Notes: a model not told the origin generated them from the sequence alone. Shown: positions 1-11,077, counted from the first letter of the stretch. The stretch is DNA of 64,000 nucleotides from Falsochrobactrum ovis (GCF_003259955.1 NZ_QLMK01000001.1:372001-436000), one strand, 5' to 3'. Numbers and translations: made by a program.

Positions 1-11
1 TTTTCAAAGAA

Positions 12-44
12 GTCGGCTCGTTGAGTGACGAGCCGGCTTTTTCT
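12..44 (+). terminator. Rho-independent terminator at window start
   Basis: A 9-bp stem (12-20 pairing with 29-37, one G-T wobble) with an 8-nt loop is followed by a run of T. It closes whatever lies upstream of the window. The first 19 bases of the window are identical to 663-681, the start of the terminator at the other end of the small AT-rich patch. Confidence 0.75.
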
Positions 45-77
45 TTCAGCAGCACACAATCCTTTGTTCCTGTCATC

Positions 78-122
78 TTACTCGGTCCGGGACGGCGAAA
101 CCTGGAAACAGGTTTCGGTCCA
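78..122 (-). pseudogene. Decayed fragment of the rnd 3' end
   Basis: Read on the minus strand this stretch encodes ETCFQVSPSRTE followed by a stop. That lines up with EACFKFLPTRAE near the C-terminus of the intact RNase D gene at 710-1327. The DNA between it and the terminator at 12-44 also aligns, with gaps, to 661-770. Homology stops near position 125. It reads as a divergent partial duplication of the rnd tail plus terminator, not a gene. The alignment was made by eye. Confidence 0.55.
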
Positions 123-343
123 ACTCACTTTAGTCGTGTACTTACTTTTCCGCCCTGACAATTGCGCTCCACATTATTGCTGAGGCAGGGGCGGATCGTG
201 TTGCTCGATGGTCCACATAATGAACGAGATCTTGTTGCTGGTCGATAGAACTATATTGGACATTATTAATGTACAATTTTATTGATTTTAAAAATAAAAC
301 ATTTTTATTCCATAGTATGAATATTATTTAGCCATAAGCGCGT

Positions 344-387
344 CTAGATTATTAAGTAATAATACTAGCGGGGGTAGACAATATAAT
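344..387 (+). promoter_or_regulatory. Promoter with AT palindrome for the small secreted protein
   Basis: A perfect -10 hexamer TATAAT lies at 382-387, about 20 bases before the ribosome binding site of the ORF at 408. Just upstream, ATTATTA (348-354) and TAATAAT (357-363) form an inverted repeat around two bases, flanked on both sides by CTAG (344-347 and 365-368). The palindrome covers the place where the -35 element would sit, as expected for an operator. No good -35 is visible. The whole area is very AT-rich, so chance palindromes are a risk. Confidence 0.4.
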
Positions 388-407
388 TTATATATTGAGG
401 TATTGTT

Positions 408-584
408 ATGAAAAAATTAGCATTCGCTGTTATTTTATTGGCAGTCGGTACGAATTACGCTTCTGCTTGTCTGTTTGACTCTGACTTTGACAAGTGTATG
501 AAGCAGTGCACCGCTTCTGGAGACATTCTGTATCCTATTTGCGCAATTGGAGCCTCTGCTCCTCATAATAATTCTTCGCATTAA
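408..584 (+). CDS. Small secreted Cys-containing protein (58 aa)
   Basis: ATG at 408 is preceded by GAGG at 397-400 with 7-nt spacing and by a TATAAT box at 382-387. The 58-residue product starts with two lysines and a hydrophobic stretch (about residues 4-14), then NYASA followed by Cys21. This is a convincing Sec signal peptide with cleavage likely after Ala20. A lipoprotein is possible, but the lipobox ASAC is weak. The mature part is about 38 residues with cysteines at 21, 30, 34 and 45, so two disulfides are possible, and a His/Asn/Ser-rich tail. I do not recognise the family. It lies alone in the AT-rich patch between two related terminators, which suggests a recently acquired or fast-evolving gene. 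Function unknown. Confidence 0.6.
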   Translation: MKKLAFAVILLAVGTNYASACLFDSDFDKCMKQCTASGDILYPICAIGASAPHNNSSH

Positions 585-673
585 CTAATAAAGGGGCAAG
601 GTTCTTAACTCTTGCCCCGATAAAGGTCATTTCCGTGGAATGGCTGCTTGCGCAATGAGATTTTTTCAAAGAA

Positions 674-706
674 GTCGGCTCATTCATTTGATGGGCCGAC
701 TTTTTA
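674..706. terminator. Bidirectional terminator between the small ORF and rnd
   Basis: A 10-bp stem (674-683 with 691-700, one G-T wobble) is followed by TTTTT on the plus strand. On the minus strand it is followed by TTCTTTG. It can close both the small secreted-protein gene and rnd. Confidence 0.75.
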
Positions 707-709
707 TAT

Positions 710-1327
710 TCAGTTATGCGCAAAAATGTCTTGTTCCGGCCAGCCCATCAGGTCTAATTCGGCCCGGGTCGGTAGAAACTTGAAACACGCTTCGGCCTGC
801 TTGCTGCGGCCATCACGTCTAAGACGGTGTTCAAAAACCGCTTTGAGTTGATGTAAATAGAGTACATCGGAAGCAGCATATTCAAGCTGTGCCTGTGAAA
901 GCACCTCTGCGGCCCAGTCAGAAGACTGTTGTTGTTTTGAGATCGAAACGTCGAGAAGCTCGCCACAAATTTCTTTTAGTCCATGCCGATCCGTATAGGT
1001 GCGGGTCAGTTTCGAGGCAATTTTGGTGCAAAACACGGGCTCTGGCATGGTTCCGAAAGTATGCGCCAGCACCGCAAGGTCAAATCGTCCAAAATGAAAA
1101 ATCTTGGTGATCGACTTATCCTTGAGCAGTTTTACCAGATTGGGTGCTTCTTTCTGGCCTGCATCTATTTGGATAATATCAGCCGTACCGTCACCCGGTG
1201 AAATCTGCACAACGCACAATCGATCGCGATGTGGGTTAAGTCCTAAAGTTTCAGTGTCAATCGCGACCGCATCAACATTGTAATGTTCCAGATCGGGCAA
1301 GTCGTTTTTATGAAAGCGGATGGTCAT
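710..1327 (-). CDS. rnd: Ribonuclease D family 3'-5' exonuclease
   Basis: This is the short RNase D type of alphaproteobacteria, about 206 aa, with only the exonuclease domain and no HRDC domains. The DEDDy catalytic set is visible: Asp24 and Glu26 in IDTETLGL, Asp83 in HFGRFDL, and Tyr150 with Asp154 in YAASD. The family trims 3' ends of structured RNA such as tRNA precursors. I chose the ATG at 1327 (MTIRFH) because GAAGGA lies at good spacing before it; a longer reading to 1351 would overlap the upstream gene. It sits 10 bases after the dipeptidase gene on the same strand, so the two are probably cotranscribed. A decayed copy of its 3' end lies at 78-122. Confidence 0.85.
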   Translation of the reverse strand: MTIRFHKNDLPDLEHYNVDAVAIDTETLGLNPHRDRLCVVQISPGDGTADIIQIDAGQKEAPNLVKLLKDKSITKIFHFGRFDLAVLAHTFGTMPEPVFCTKIASKLTRTYTDRHGLKEICGELLDVSISKQQQSSDWAAEVLSQAQLEYAASDVLYLHQLKAVFEHRLRRDGRSKQAEACFKFLPTRAELDLMGWPEQDIFAHN

Positions 1328-1337
1328 TGATAATCCT

Positions 1338-2744
1338 TCAATTGGCCGCAATCGCTGCGAGAATGCGGGCCCACGAACGCTGTCCCTTATGGAACGATTT
1401 TAGTTCGTATTTTTCATTGGGTGAGTGAATACGGTCGTCTTCGAGGCCAAAGCCTACAAGCAGCGATTCCATTCCAAGAAATTCATCGAAATCGCCTACA
1501 ATCGGAATTGATCCGCCCATGGCTATAAGCACAGCTGGCTTGGGCCATTCGTCGGAAAGCGCATCTTTTGCTTTGGAAACCAACGGAGAATCATAAGGAA
1601 GTTGGATCGCCGGCGACCCGCCATGCGGATGGAACTCTACCGAACAATCTGCGGGCAGACGATCTTGAACAAATTTCCGGAAAGCTTCCCTTATTTTTTC
1701 AGGGTCCTGTTTGTGAACCAAACGGAACGATACTTTCGCAGAAGCCTGAGCGGCGATTACGGTTTTAAATCCATCGCCAGTATATCCGCCAGTGATACCA
1801 TTTACTTCAGCAGTAGGGCGGGCCCAAGTGAGCTCCAATACGCTGCGGCCTTTTTCTCCAGATGGAATAGAAAGTCCGATTGGGCCGAGGAAATTCTCTG
1901 CCGTACGGCCTAGATTTTCCCACGATTGAAGAATTTGCGCTGGGGTTTCTTCGACACCATCGTAAAAACCAGGAAGCGTTACGCGTCCGGTTTCATCGTG
2001 CAGGTCCGCCAGAATCTTGCTCAATATATGGATGGGGTTTGCCGCAGCGCCACCAAAGAAGCCAGAATGCAGATCGCGGTCTGCAGCTTTGATGATGATT
2101 TCTTCGCCCACGAGACCACGAAGGCCAACGCTGATTGCGGGTGTTTCAATATCCCACATTGCGGTATCGCAAACCAGCGCCACGTCCGCCTTAAGCTCAT
2201 CCTTATGCGCTTCCAGAAAAGGCTTGAGAGAAGGCGACCCCGATTCCTCTTCACCTTCAAAAAGCAGCGTCACTTTTACCGGGAGCTTGCCATTGACCGC
2301 TTTATAAGCGCGGCAGGCCTCAACAAAGGTCATCAACTGACCTTTGTCATCGGAAGTTCCGCGTCCGGTCAGAATTTTGCGACCGTTTCCGATGTCCTTG
2401 ATTGTTGGTTCAAACGGATCATTCTCCCAAAGTTCCAGCGGGTCTACCGGCTGAACATCATAATGTCCGTAAAACAGCACATGCGGAGCGTCGGGGGTTG
2501 GGCCTTCATGATGTGCAACAACCATTGGATGCCCCGGCGTCTCACGAAGACTCGCATCAAAGCCAATAGATTTGAGATCCTCGACAAGCCATTCAGCGGC
2601 CTTGCGGCAATCGGCTTTATAGGCTGGGTCTGTGGAAATGGATTTGATACGCAAAAGATCAAAAAGATGATCAATGCTCTTATCAAGATTGGCATCAATT
2701 GTGCTTAAAACCTGATCAAGATTAAGGTTGGGATGCGTGGACAT
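1338..2744 (-). CDS. M20 family metallo-dipeptidase
   Basis: This 468-aa protein belongs to the M20/M25/M40 zinc peptidases (carnosinase/DapE-like dipeptidases), cytosolic enzymes that hydrolyse dipeptides or related amides. Metal-site motifs are visible: GHYDVQP near residue 93 (His and Asp ligands), GRGTSDDKG near 128 (bridging Asp), EGEEESGS near 163 (catalytic Glu pair), and a late histidine in the segment DRIHSPNE. A dimerisation (lid) domain occupies roughly residues 210-370. Length is normal for the family. It is followed on the same strand by rnd. The true substrate cannot be read from sequence. Confidence 0.88.
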   Translation of the reverse strand: MSTHPNLNLDQVLSTIDANLDKSIDHLFDLLRIKSISTDPAYKADCRKAAEWLVEDLKSIGFDASLRETPGHPMVVAHHEGPTPDAPHVLFYGHYDVQPVDPLELWENDPFEPTIKDIGNGRKILTGRGTSDDKGQLMTFVEACRAYKAVNGKLPVKVTLLFEGEEESGSPSLKPFLEAHKDELKADVALVCDTAMWDIETPAISVGLRGLVGEEIIIKAADRDLHSGFFGGAAANPIHILSKILADLHDETGRVTLPGFYDGVEETPAQILQSWENLGRTAENFLGPIGLSIPSGEKGRSVLELTWARPTAEVNGITGGYTGDGFKTVIAAQASAKVSFRLVHKQDPEKIREAFRKFVQDRLPADCSVEFHPHGGSPAIQLPYDSPLVSKAKDALSDEWPKPAVLIAMGGSIPIVGDFDEFLGMESLLVGFGLEDDRIHSPNEKYELKSFHKGQRSWARILAAIAAN

Positions 2745-2857
2745 GAGTTGGCCTGCCTGCGATTCTAAAAACTAGCGCCAGCCTACAACCAGTCAAAGCA
2801 AGAGGAAACCCGGATCAGCAATTGATTTGGTGACAGACGAAATTCCCTAAAATGATT

Positions 2858-2888
2858 GGTCGCTGTGGTGAGGGGAACCACAACGACC
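2858..2888. repeat. Inverted repeat (hairpin)
   Basis: GGTCGCTGTGGT at 2858-2869 pairs with ACCACAACGACC at 2877-2888. That gives 12 pairs with one C-A mismatch and a 7-base loop (GAGGGGA). There is no T-run after it, so it is not a typical terminator. Confidence 0.6.
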
Positions 2889-3106
2889 AGATCACTTACT
2901 CAAGCAGCAGCCCGGAGAGGGGATGAGGCTGCTGCAACAACCGATCTCAATGGGGGACAAATTGATAATCGATTGTCGACATACTCAGTCGATAGGCTGC
3001 ATTTGGCGCTGAGAAAGTGGCCATTCAAGGGCATGGCAGATTACAAATGCGTAATATTAAGCCGATCACGCGATAGTGAATAGCGGCACTATTCTCCGAT
3101 GACTCG

Positions 3107-3184
3107 TCTTTAAAGCGGCTCTTCTTGCAAGTGACCTTCTTGAAGGTGGGCCTCTTTAAAGTGGCCCTTTCTTTAAGGTGGATG
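3107..3184. repeat. Degenerate 15-17 bp tandem repeat, five units
   Basis: Five units begin at 3107, 3123, 3138, 3153 and 3170. Each starts TCTT and follows an approximate pattern TCTTtaAAGgTGGCCc. The first four contain a self-complementary core such as CTTTAAAG or CTTGCAAG, and the spacing is 15-17 bases. The array is directly followed by a terminator-like hairpin. No coding function is apparent. Confidence 0.55.
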
Positions 3185-3188
3185 GACG

Positions 3189-3217
3189 CGGGCATTAGCC
3201 GCTGCCCGGTTTTCTTT
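3189..3217 (+). terminator. Weak terminator-like hairpin
   Basis: CGGGC (3189-3193) pairs with GCCCG (3204-3208) across a 10-base loop and is followed by GTTTTCTTT. The stem is short, so this is a weak candidate. Its interest is that it ends the tandem-repeat stretch about 140 bases before polA. Confidence 0.35.
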
Positions 3218-3354
3218 AACAGAGCTTTGCTTTAAGCCTTGGGTAACTTTAGTACGGCGCGGCGCGCAGGCTCCAGACAGATCTCCTGATAAATAGGATG
3301 TTATCGCCTGTGCCGCGGTAATTTTAGCGCTTTGGCGCAAGGACAAGGATCAGG

Positions 3355-6273
3355 ATGAAAAAAGGCGATCATCTCTTTCTCGTAGACGGCTCGGGTTATA
3401 TTTTCCGCGCTTATCACGCCCTACCACCCTTGACCCGTAAGTCAGACGGATTGCCGGTCGGCGCTGTTGCGGGCTTCTGCAATATGCTTTGGAAACTGCT
3501 TAATGATGCCCGCAATACCGATGTGGGCGTTGCGCCCACGCATTTTGCAGTGATCTTTGATTATTCTTCAAAGACATTTCGCAATGAAATTTATCCAGAA
3601 TATAAAGCCAACCGTTCTGCTCCGCCTGAAGATCTCATTCCGCAATTCGGCCTGATTAGGCAGGCAACCCGCGCGTTCAATCTTCCTTGTATCGAAAAAC
3701 AAGGTTTTGAAGCCGATGACCTGATTGCTACCTATGCTCGCCTAGCAGAACAGGCTGGCGGCGATGTCACGATTGTTTCCTCTGACAAAGACTTAATGCA
3801 GTTGGTAACGCCGTTAGTGTCTATGTATGACGGTATGAAGGATCAGCAGATATCCGTACCTGAAGTCATCGAAAAATGGGGCGTCCCACCTGAAAAGATG
3901 ATTGATCTGCAATCACTCACAGGCGATAGCACGGATAATATTCCGGGCATTCCAGGTATTGGACCGAAAACAGCGGCACAGCTACTGCAAGAATATGGCG
4001 ATCTCGACACACTTCTGGCGCGTGCGCATGAAATTAAACAAAATAAACGCCGCGAAAATATTCTTGCTTATGCCGACCAGACAAAAATTTCGCGCGAGCT
4101 TGTGACACTTAAAACCGATGTCCCGCTGGATGTGCCGCTTGATGCGCTTGTGCTGGAGCCGCAAGATGGTCCACGGCTGATCGGTTTTCTAAAAGCCATG
4201 GAGTTTACGACACTTACGCGCCGTGTAGCTGAAGCGACCGACACAGATGCTTCGGTCGTTGAGCCATCGCATGTCGAAACCGAATGGGGTGCCGATGCCC
4301 ATGGTCCGGATTTAGATGTACCCGAAACCGGCGAGACGGCTGCTGGCTCTTTGTCTACGCAGACTGATGGGTGGACGCCGTCGGCACTTGTCCAAAAGCG
4401 CACCCACGCCGCTTTGAACGAAAAATTGGATGCTAGTGGTTACACTTGCATCCGCGATATGGAAACACTCAATCAGTGGCTTGCGGTAGCTTTAGAAACC
4501 GGATTGATGGCCTTTGATACCGAGACCACCTCCCTCGACCCAATGCAGGCGGAACTTGTCGGCTTCTCTTTTGCGTCACAGCCGGGCAGGGCCGCTTATA
4601 TTCCTTTACAGCATAAATCTGGAGCTAGCGATTTATTGGGCGGCGGAGCGGTTGAGGGACAAATACCCTTAGGCGAAGCCTTAGCTGCATTAAAACGCGT
4701 ACTCGAAGACGCCTCAGTGCTGAAAATCGCACATAATATGAAATATGACTGGCTGATCATGCGCCGTCATGGAATTAACACCGTGTCTTTCGATGATACG
4801 ATGCTTATTTCCTATGTTTTGGATGCCGGTGTAGGAACCCATGGAATGGATGCGCTAGCCGATCGCTGGCTGGGGCATAAATGCATTCCATACAAGGACA
4901 TAGCCGGAACAGGCCGCAATGCGGTTACTTTCGATATGGTGGATATTGAACGCGCCACCGCCTATGCCGCTGAGGATGCAGACGTAACGCTGCGCCTGTG
5001 GAATGTCCTTAAGCCACGCCTAGCGGCTGAAGGGCTGACATCCGTTTATGAGCGGCTTGAACGGCCTCTGATTGATGTACTTGCCCGAATGGAAGAACGC
5101 GGTATTTCGGTCGACCGTCAGGTTCTATCGCGACTTTCCGGCGAGCTGGCACAAACCGCCGGAGCATATGAAGAAGAAATTTACCAACTCGCGGACGAAA
5201 AATTCAATATTGGTTCGCCTAAGCAATTGGGTGACATCCTGTTCGGCAAGCTCGGTCTGCCCGGAGCATCGAAAACCAAGACTGGGCAATGGTCCACTTC
5301 TGCGCAAGTCCTTGAAGATCTTGCTGCAGCGGGGCACCCGTTGCCACGCAAGATTGTTGACTGGCGCCAGCTTACCAAGCTGAAATCTACCTATACCGAT
5401 GCGTTGCCGGGTTTTATCAATCCTCAAACACAGCGGGTTCACACTTGCTATGCCATGGCGTCAACCTCGACCGGTCGACTGTCATCCTCAGATCCCAATT
5501 TGCAGAATATTCCGGTACGTACGGCAGAGGGTCGTAAAATCAGAACGGCCTTTGTTGCAGAACCCGGTAAGAGATTGATTTCTGCCGATTACAGCCAGAT
5601 TGAATTGCGCGTGCTGGCGCATGTGGCTGATATTCCACAGCTAAAACAAGCATTTGCCGATGGAATAGACATTCATGCGATGACCGCATCCGAGATGTTC
5701 GGTGTGCCAGTTGAGGGGATGCCATCGGAAGTACGCCGCCGCGCGAAAGCGATTAATTTCGGCATTATTTACGGCATTTCTGCCTTTGGTCTCGCCAATC
5801 AACTTTCCATACCGCGAGAAGAAGCGAGCCAATATATTAAAACCTATTTCGAACGGTTCCCCGGAATTCGGGATTATATGGAAGCAACCAAAAACTTCGT
5901 TCGCGAGCATGGTTATGTCGAAACTATTTTTGGCAGGCGCGCGCATTATCCCGACATCAAGGCATCAAACGCCCAGATCCGCGCCTTTAATGAACGTGCC
6001 GCCATTAATGCTCCAATACAGGGTTCGGCTGCGGATATTATCCGCCGCGCTATGATCCGGATGGAAGAAGCGCTTGCCAATCATAGGCTGGACGCGCAAA
6101 TGTTGCTGCAGGTCCATGACGAACTTATTTTCGAAGTCCCTGAAAACCAAATTGACATGACCATCCCTGTTATCCGCGACATAATGGAAAATGCCGCCAT
6201 GCCGGCAGTATCTCTTTCTGTGCCGTTAAAAGTGGATGCGCGCGCAGCGCATAACTGGGATGAGGCGCATTAA
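3355..6273 (+). CDS. polA: DNA polymerase I
   Basis: This 972-aa protein has all three PolI domains. The N-terminal 5'-3' exonuclease (about 1-300) shows LVDGSGYIFRAYHAL, EADDLIATYA and GDSTDNIPGIPGIGPKTA. A proofreading 3'-5' exonuclease (about 370-560) keeps FDTETTSLDP, so it looks active. The family A polymerase domain (about 600-972) has DYSQIELRVLAH (motif A), RRAKAINFGIIYG (motif B, O-helix) and LLQVHDELIFE (motif C). It fills gaps and removes RNA primers during Okazaki fragment processing and excision repair. A Glu/Thr-rich linker around residues 300-345 separates the first two domains. It is transcribed alone, with a structured leader region upstream. Confidence 0.96.
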   Translation: MKKGDHLFLVDGSGYIFRAYHALPPLTRKSDGLPVGAVAGFCNMLWKLLNDARNTDVGVAPTHFAVIFDYSSKTFRNEIYPEYKANRSAPPEDLIPQFGLIRQATRAFNLPCIEKQGFEADDLIATYARLAEQAGGDVTIVSSDKDLMQLVTPLVSMYDGMKDQQISVPEVIEKWGVPPEKMIDLQSLTGDSTDNIPGIPGIGPKTAAQLLQEYGDLDTLLARAHEIKQNKRRENILAYADQTKISRELVTLKTDVPLDVPLDALVLEPQDGPRLIGFLKAMEFTTLTRRVAEATDTDASVVEPSHVETEWGADAHGPDLDVPETGETAAGSLSTQTDGWTPSALVQKRTHAALNEKLDASGYTCIRDMETLNQWLAVALETGLMAFDTETTSLDPMQAELVGFSFASQPGRAAYIPLQHKSGASDLLGGGAVEGQIPLGEALAALKRVLEDASVLKIAHNMKYDWLIMRRHGINTVSFDDTMLISYVLDAGVGTHGMDALADRWLGHKCIPYKDIAGTGRNAVTFDMVDIERATAYAAEDADVTLRLWNVLKPRLAAEGLTSVYERLERPLIDVLARMEERGISVDRQVLSRLSGELAQTAGAYEEEIYQLADEKFNIGSPKQLGDILFGKLGLPGASKTKTGQWSTSAQVLEDLAAAGHPLPRKIVDWRQLTKLKSTYTDALPGFINPQTQRVHTCYAMASTSTGRLSSSDPNLQNIPVRTAEGRKIRTAFVAEPGKRLISADYSQIELRVLAHVADIPQLKQAFADGIDIHAMTASEMFGVPVEGMPSEVRRRAKAINFGIIYGISAFGLANQLSIPREEASQYIKTYFERFPGIRDYMEATKNFVREHGYVETIFGRRAHYPDIKASNAQIRAFNERAAINAPIQGSAADIIRRAMIRMEEALANHRLDAQMLLQVHDELIFEVPENQIDMTIPVIRDIMENAAMPAVSLSVPLKVDARAAHNWDEAH

Positions 6274-6411
6274 TAAGACAGGCTGTTGACCTCGGCGGCT
6301 TGAAGCGATAGGAAAAGCTCAATTCTGTTGCTTCGGTAGTCGCCGGGGGGTCGCAAAGATTGCTTTCGACCATTGGGTATGCGGCTTGAGAAGCTTTTTT
6401 GAAAGTTATTC

Positions 6412-8214
6412 ATGTCTCTGCCTGATACGATTGCTCCGGCTCTTTCCGGAGCCCTTACCGCTCGCGGTTACAATACACTCACTGCCGTTCAAAACGCGGT
6501 TCTAGCCCCTGAAACTCTTGACGTAGATTTGCTTGTTTCCGCTCAGACCGGATCGGGTAAAACCGTTGCCTTTGGTCTATCAATGGCATCCACCATTTTG
6601 GGGGGAGAATTGCGCTTTGGTGAAGCGCAAACGCCGCTTGCGATGATCATCGCCCCCACACGCGAATTGGCGTTGCAGGTGCGTCGTGAGCTGGATTGGC
6701 TTTACGCCGATACGGGCGCTCGTATCGCCTCTTGCGTTGGCGGTATGGATATACGGACCGAACGTCGTGCATTGGAGCGCGGCGCGCATATCGTTGTCGG
6801 CACACCTGGCCGTCTGCGTGATCACATCACCCGCTCCGCGCTGGATATTTCCGCCATGCGGGTTGTCGTGCTCGATGAAGCCGATGAAATGCTGGATATG
6901 GGCTTTCGCGAAGATCTGGAATTCATTCTGGCCGAGGCACCGAAAGATCGCCGCACATTAATGTTCTCCGCGACCGTTCCAAAGCCGATCGCACAGCTTG
7001 CCAAGCGTTTTCAGAACAATGCGCTGCGGATTTCGGCCATTGGCGAAGCGAGCCAGCACGCGGATATTGACTATTTTGCAATGCCAGTTCCGCCGCAAGA
7101 GCGCGATCACGCCATTGTTAACACGCTTCTTTATTATGACGCGAAGAACACGATTATCTTTTGCTCGACGCGTGAAGCGGTCAAACATCTGGCAAGCCGT
7201 CTTTCAAATCGCGGATTTGCGGTTGTCGCCTTGTCTGGCGAGCTAAGTCAGGCAGAGCGTAACAATGCGCTTCAGTCCATGCGCGATGGCCGCGCTCGCG
7301 TGTGTGTGGCGACCGACGTTGCGGCGCGCGGTATTGATCTGCCAAATCTTGATCTGGTGATTCATGCTGATCTGCCGACCAATGCGGAAACCATGCTGCA
7401 TCGCAGTGGACGCACCGGTCGCGCTGGGCGCAAGGGTACTTGTGTTCTGGTCGTCCCGTTCTCACGGCGCAGAACCGCCGAGCGTCTGCTTCATATGGCA
7501 AAACTTGACGCCCAGACTATACCCGCTCCGGGCATTGCAGCCGTACAGGCCAAGAATTATGAGCGCATTCTCAATGGCGAAGTCTTTACGCAAGAAGTTG
7601 AGGAAGAGCATCTCGGCTTACTTAAATCTTTGACAGAGCGTTATAGTCCTGAACAGATCGCCAGTGCATTTATCAATCGCGAGCTGGCAGCATTGCCCGC
7701 CGCTGAAGATGTGTCTGAAACGCCTGTGCATCCGATTGGCGGCAAAAGGCCACGAGATCGTTTCGAAAGAGGTGATCGGCCGGATCGTGGCGAACGCTTT
7801 GATCGTAATGCCCGTTTCGATGGCGTCTGGTTCTCGGTTTCTGCTGGGCGTAAACATCGCGCTGATCCGAAATGGTTGCTGCCAATCATTTGCAAAGCCG
7901 GTGACGTTTCCAAGCGCGATGTCGGTTCGATCAAAATTTTCGACAATGAAACACGCTTCGAAATCACCAGCTCTAAAGCAGATCAATTCCGCCAATCTGT
8001 TCAAGAACGCGGAACAGGTGAAAAAGGTCTGGTAATCCGTCCTGCGGTTGCCGGTGCTGGCGGGGACGCGGGTGCACGTGAAGGCCGGGGCGGTTTCAAA
8101 GGTCGTGGCGATAAATTCTCCGGCGATTTTCGAGACAGGCCAGCAGGCGGAAAAGGCGATTTCAGGAAGCCTAGAAATAAGTTCGATGGTGCTAAAAAAC
8201 GCCGCGAAGACTAA
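6412..8214 (+). CDS. DEAD-box ATP-dependent RNA helicase with DbpA-type C-terminal domain
   Basis: The 600-aa protein has the two RecA-like helicase cores. Visible motifs are the Q motif (TLTAVQNAVL), Walker A AQTGSGKT, PTRELALQ, VLDEADEM, the SAT motif and HRSGRTGRAGRKG. After about residue 470 an Arg/Asp/Gly tract leads into a segment (about 473-550, starting GVWFSVSAGRK) that resembles the DbpA RNA-binding domain. The tail is rich in Gly, Arg and Lys. DbpA-type helicases act on 23S rRNA during large-subunit assembly; that role is inferred here. It lies 138 bases after polA and ends at a strong terminator (8255-8287). Confidence 0.88.
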   Translation: MSLPDTIAPALSGALTARGYNTLTAVQNAVLAPETLDVDLLVSAQTGSGKTVAFGLSMASTILGGELRFGEAQTPLAMIIAPTRELALQVRRELDWLYADTGARIASCVGGMDIRTERRALERGAHIVVGTPGRLRDHITRSALDISAMRVVVLDEADEMLDMGFREDLEFILAEAPKDRRTLMFSATVPKPIAQLAKRFQNNALRISAIGEASQHADIDYFAMPVPPQERDHAIVNTLLYYDAKNTIIFCSTREAVKHLASRLSNRGFAVVALSGELSQAERNNALQSMRDGRARVCVATDVAARGIDLPNLDLVIHADLPTNAETMLHRSGRTGRAGRKGTCVLVVPFSRRRTAERLLHMAKLDAQTIPAPGIAAVQAKNYERILNGEVFTQEVEEEHLGLLKSLTERYSPEQIASAFINRELAALPAAEDVSETPVHPIGGKRPRDRFERGDRPDRGERFDRNARFDGVWFSVSAGRKHRADPKWLLPIICKAGDVSKRDVGSIKIFDNETRFEITSSKADQFRQSVQERGTGEKGLVIRPAVAGAGGDAGAREGRGGFKGRGDKFSGDFRDRPAGGKGDFRKPRNKFDGAKKRRED

Positions 8215-8254
8215 GATTTAAGTGCCTCTACCGCGCTTTCCAAATGAACTAATC

Positions 8255-8287
8255 AAGGGATCTGTAATCGCAGATCCCTTTTGTTTT
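8255..8287 (+). terminator. Rho-independent terminator of the helicase gene
   Basis: AAGGGATCTG (8255-8264) and CAGATCCCTT (8271-8280) form a perfect 10-bp stem with a 6-base loop, followed by TTGTTTT. It separates the helicase from convergent gyrB. Confidence 0.88.
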
Positions 8288-8394
8288 CAGAATAATCTAT
8301 TGGCTGGTAGCGCTCAAAAGAAACACCGCCAGAAGCTAAATTGCTGATCTGGCGGCGTAATATTTAAGAAAGCAATGTTGAGAAAATCTGCTGA

Positions 8395-10887
<2,493 letters not shown>

Positions 10888-11019
10888 TCACACGACAAAC
10901 ATAGCTTTAATATAGGGGCTAAAGTCTATTTTTCCAAATTTTGGCAGCGTTTTTGCCGGGGATTCCGGTCTTTTAACGCTCCTTTGGTCGTTGTCTAAGC
11001 AATGCAAGACTGGATGCGC

Positions 11020-11077
11020 TATAATTACCGGCTATATCAGCTGAGGAGGGCGAACAATTCGCTTTAAAGGAGCACAG
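11020..11077 (+). promoter_or_regulatory. Candidate -10 box and strong RBS for the P450 gene
   Basis: TATAAT at 11020-11025 is a perfect -10 hexamer. No well-spaced -35 is visible, the best TTGTCT being too far upstream. The ribosome binding site AAAGGAG lies just before the ATG at 11078. Confidence 0.4.

Larger units (their letters stand above)
2745..3354. other. 610-bp intergenic region upstream of polA
   Basis: No convincing gene lies here. The 75-codon ORF at 2856-3083 has no ribosome binding site and unlikely composition. The region carries an unusual amount of structure: a hairpin at 2858-2888, a degenerate tandem repeat at 3107-3184 and a terminator-like hairpin at 3189-3217, in that order on the plus strand. 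This could be the body of an unannotated small RNA or an extended polA leader. The last 130 bases before polA hold GC-rich sequence with no clear promoter. Confidence 0.5.

Noticed and set aside
1926-2708. 260-codon plus-strand ORF antisense to the M20 dipeptidase
   Set aside because: It is a long shadow of the real gene on the other strand, with no SD and no recognisable domain.
2856-3083. 75-codon plus-strand ORF in the polA upstream region
   Set aside because: No ribosome binding site, low-complexity Thr/Ala/Arg composition, and it overlaps a hairpin. It is better explained as non-coding.
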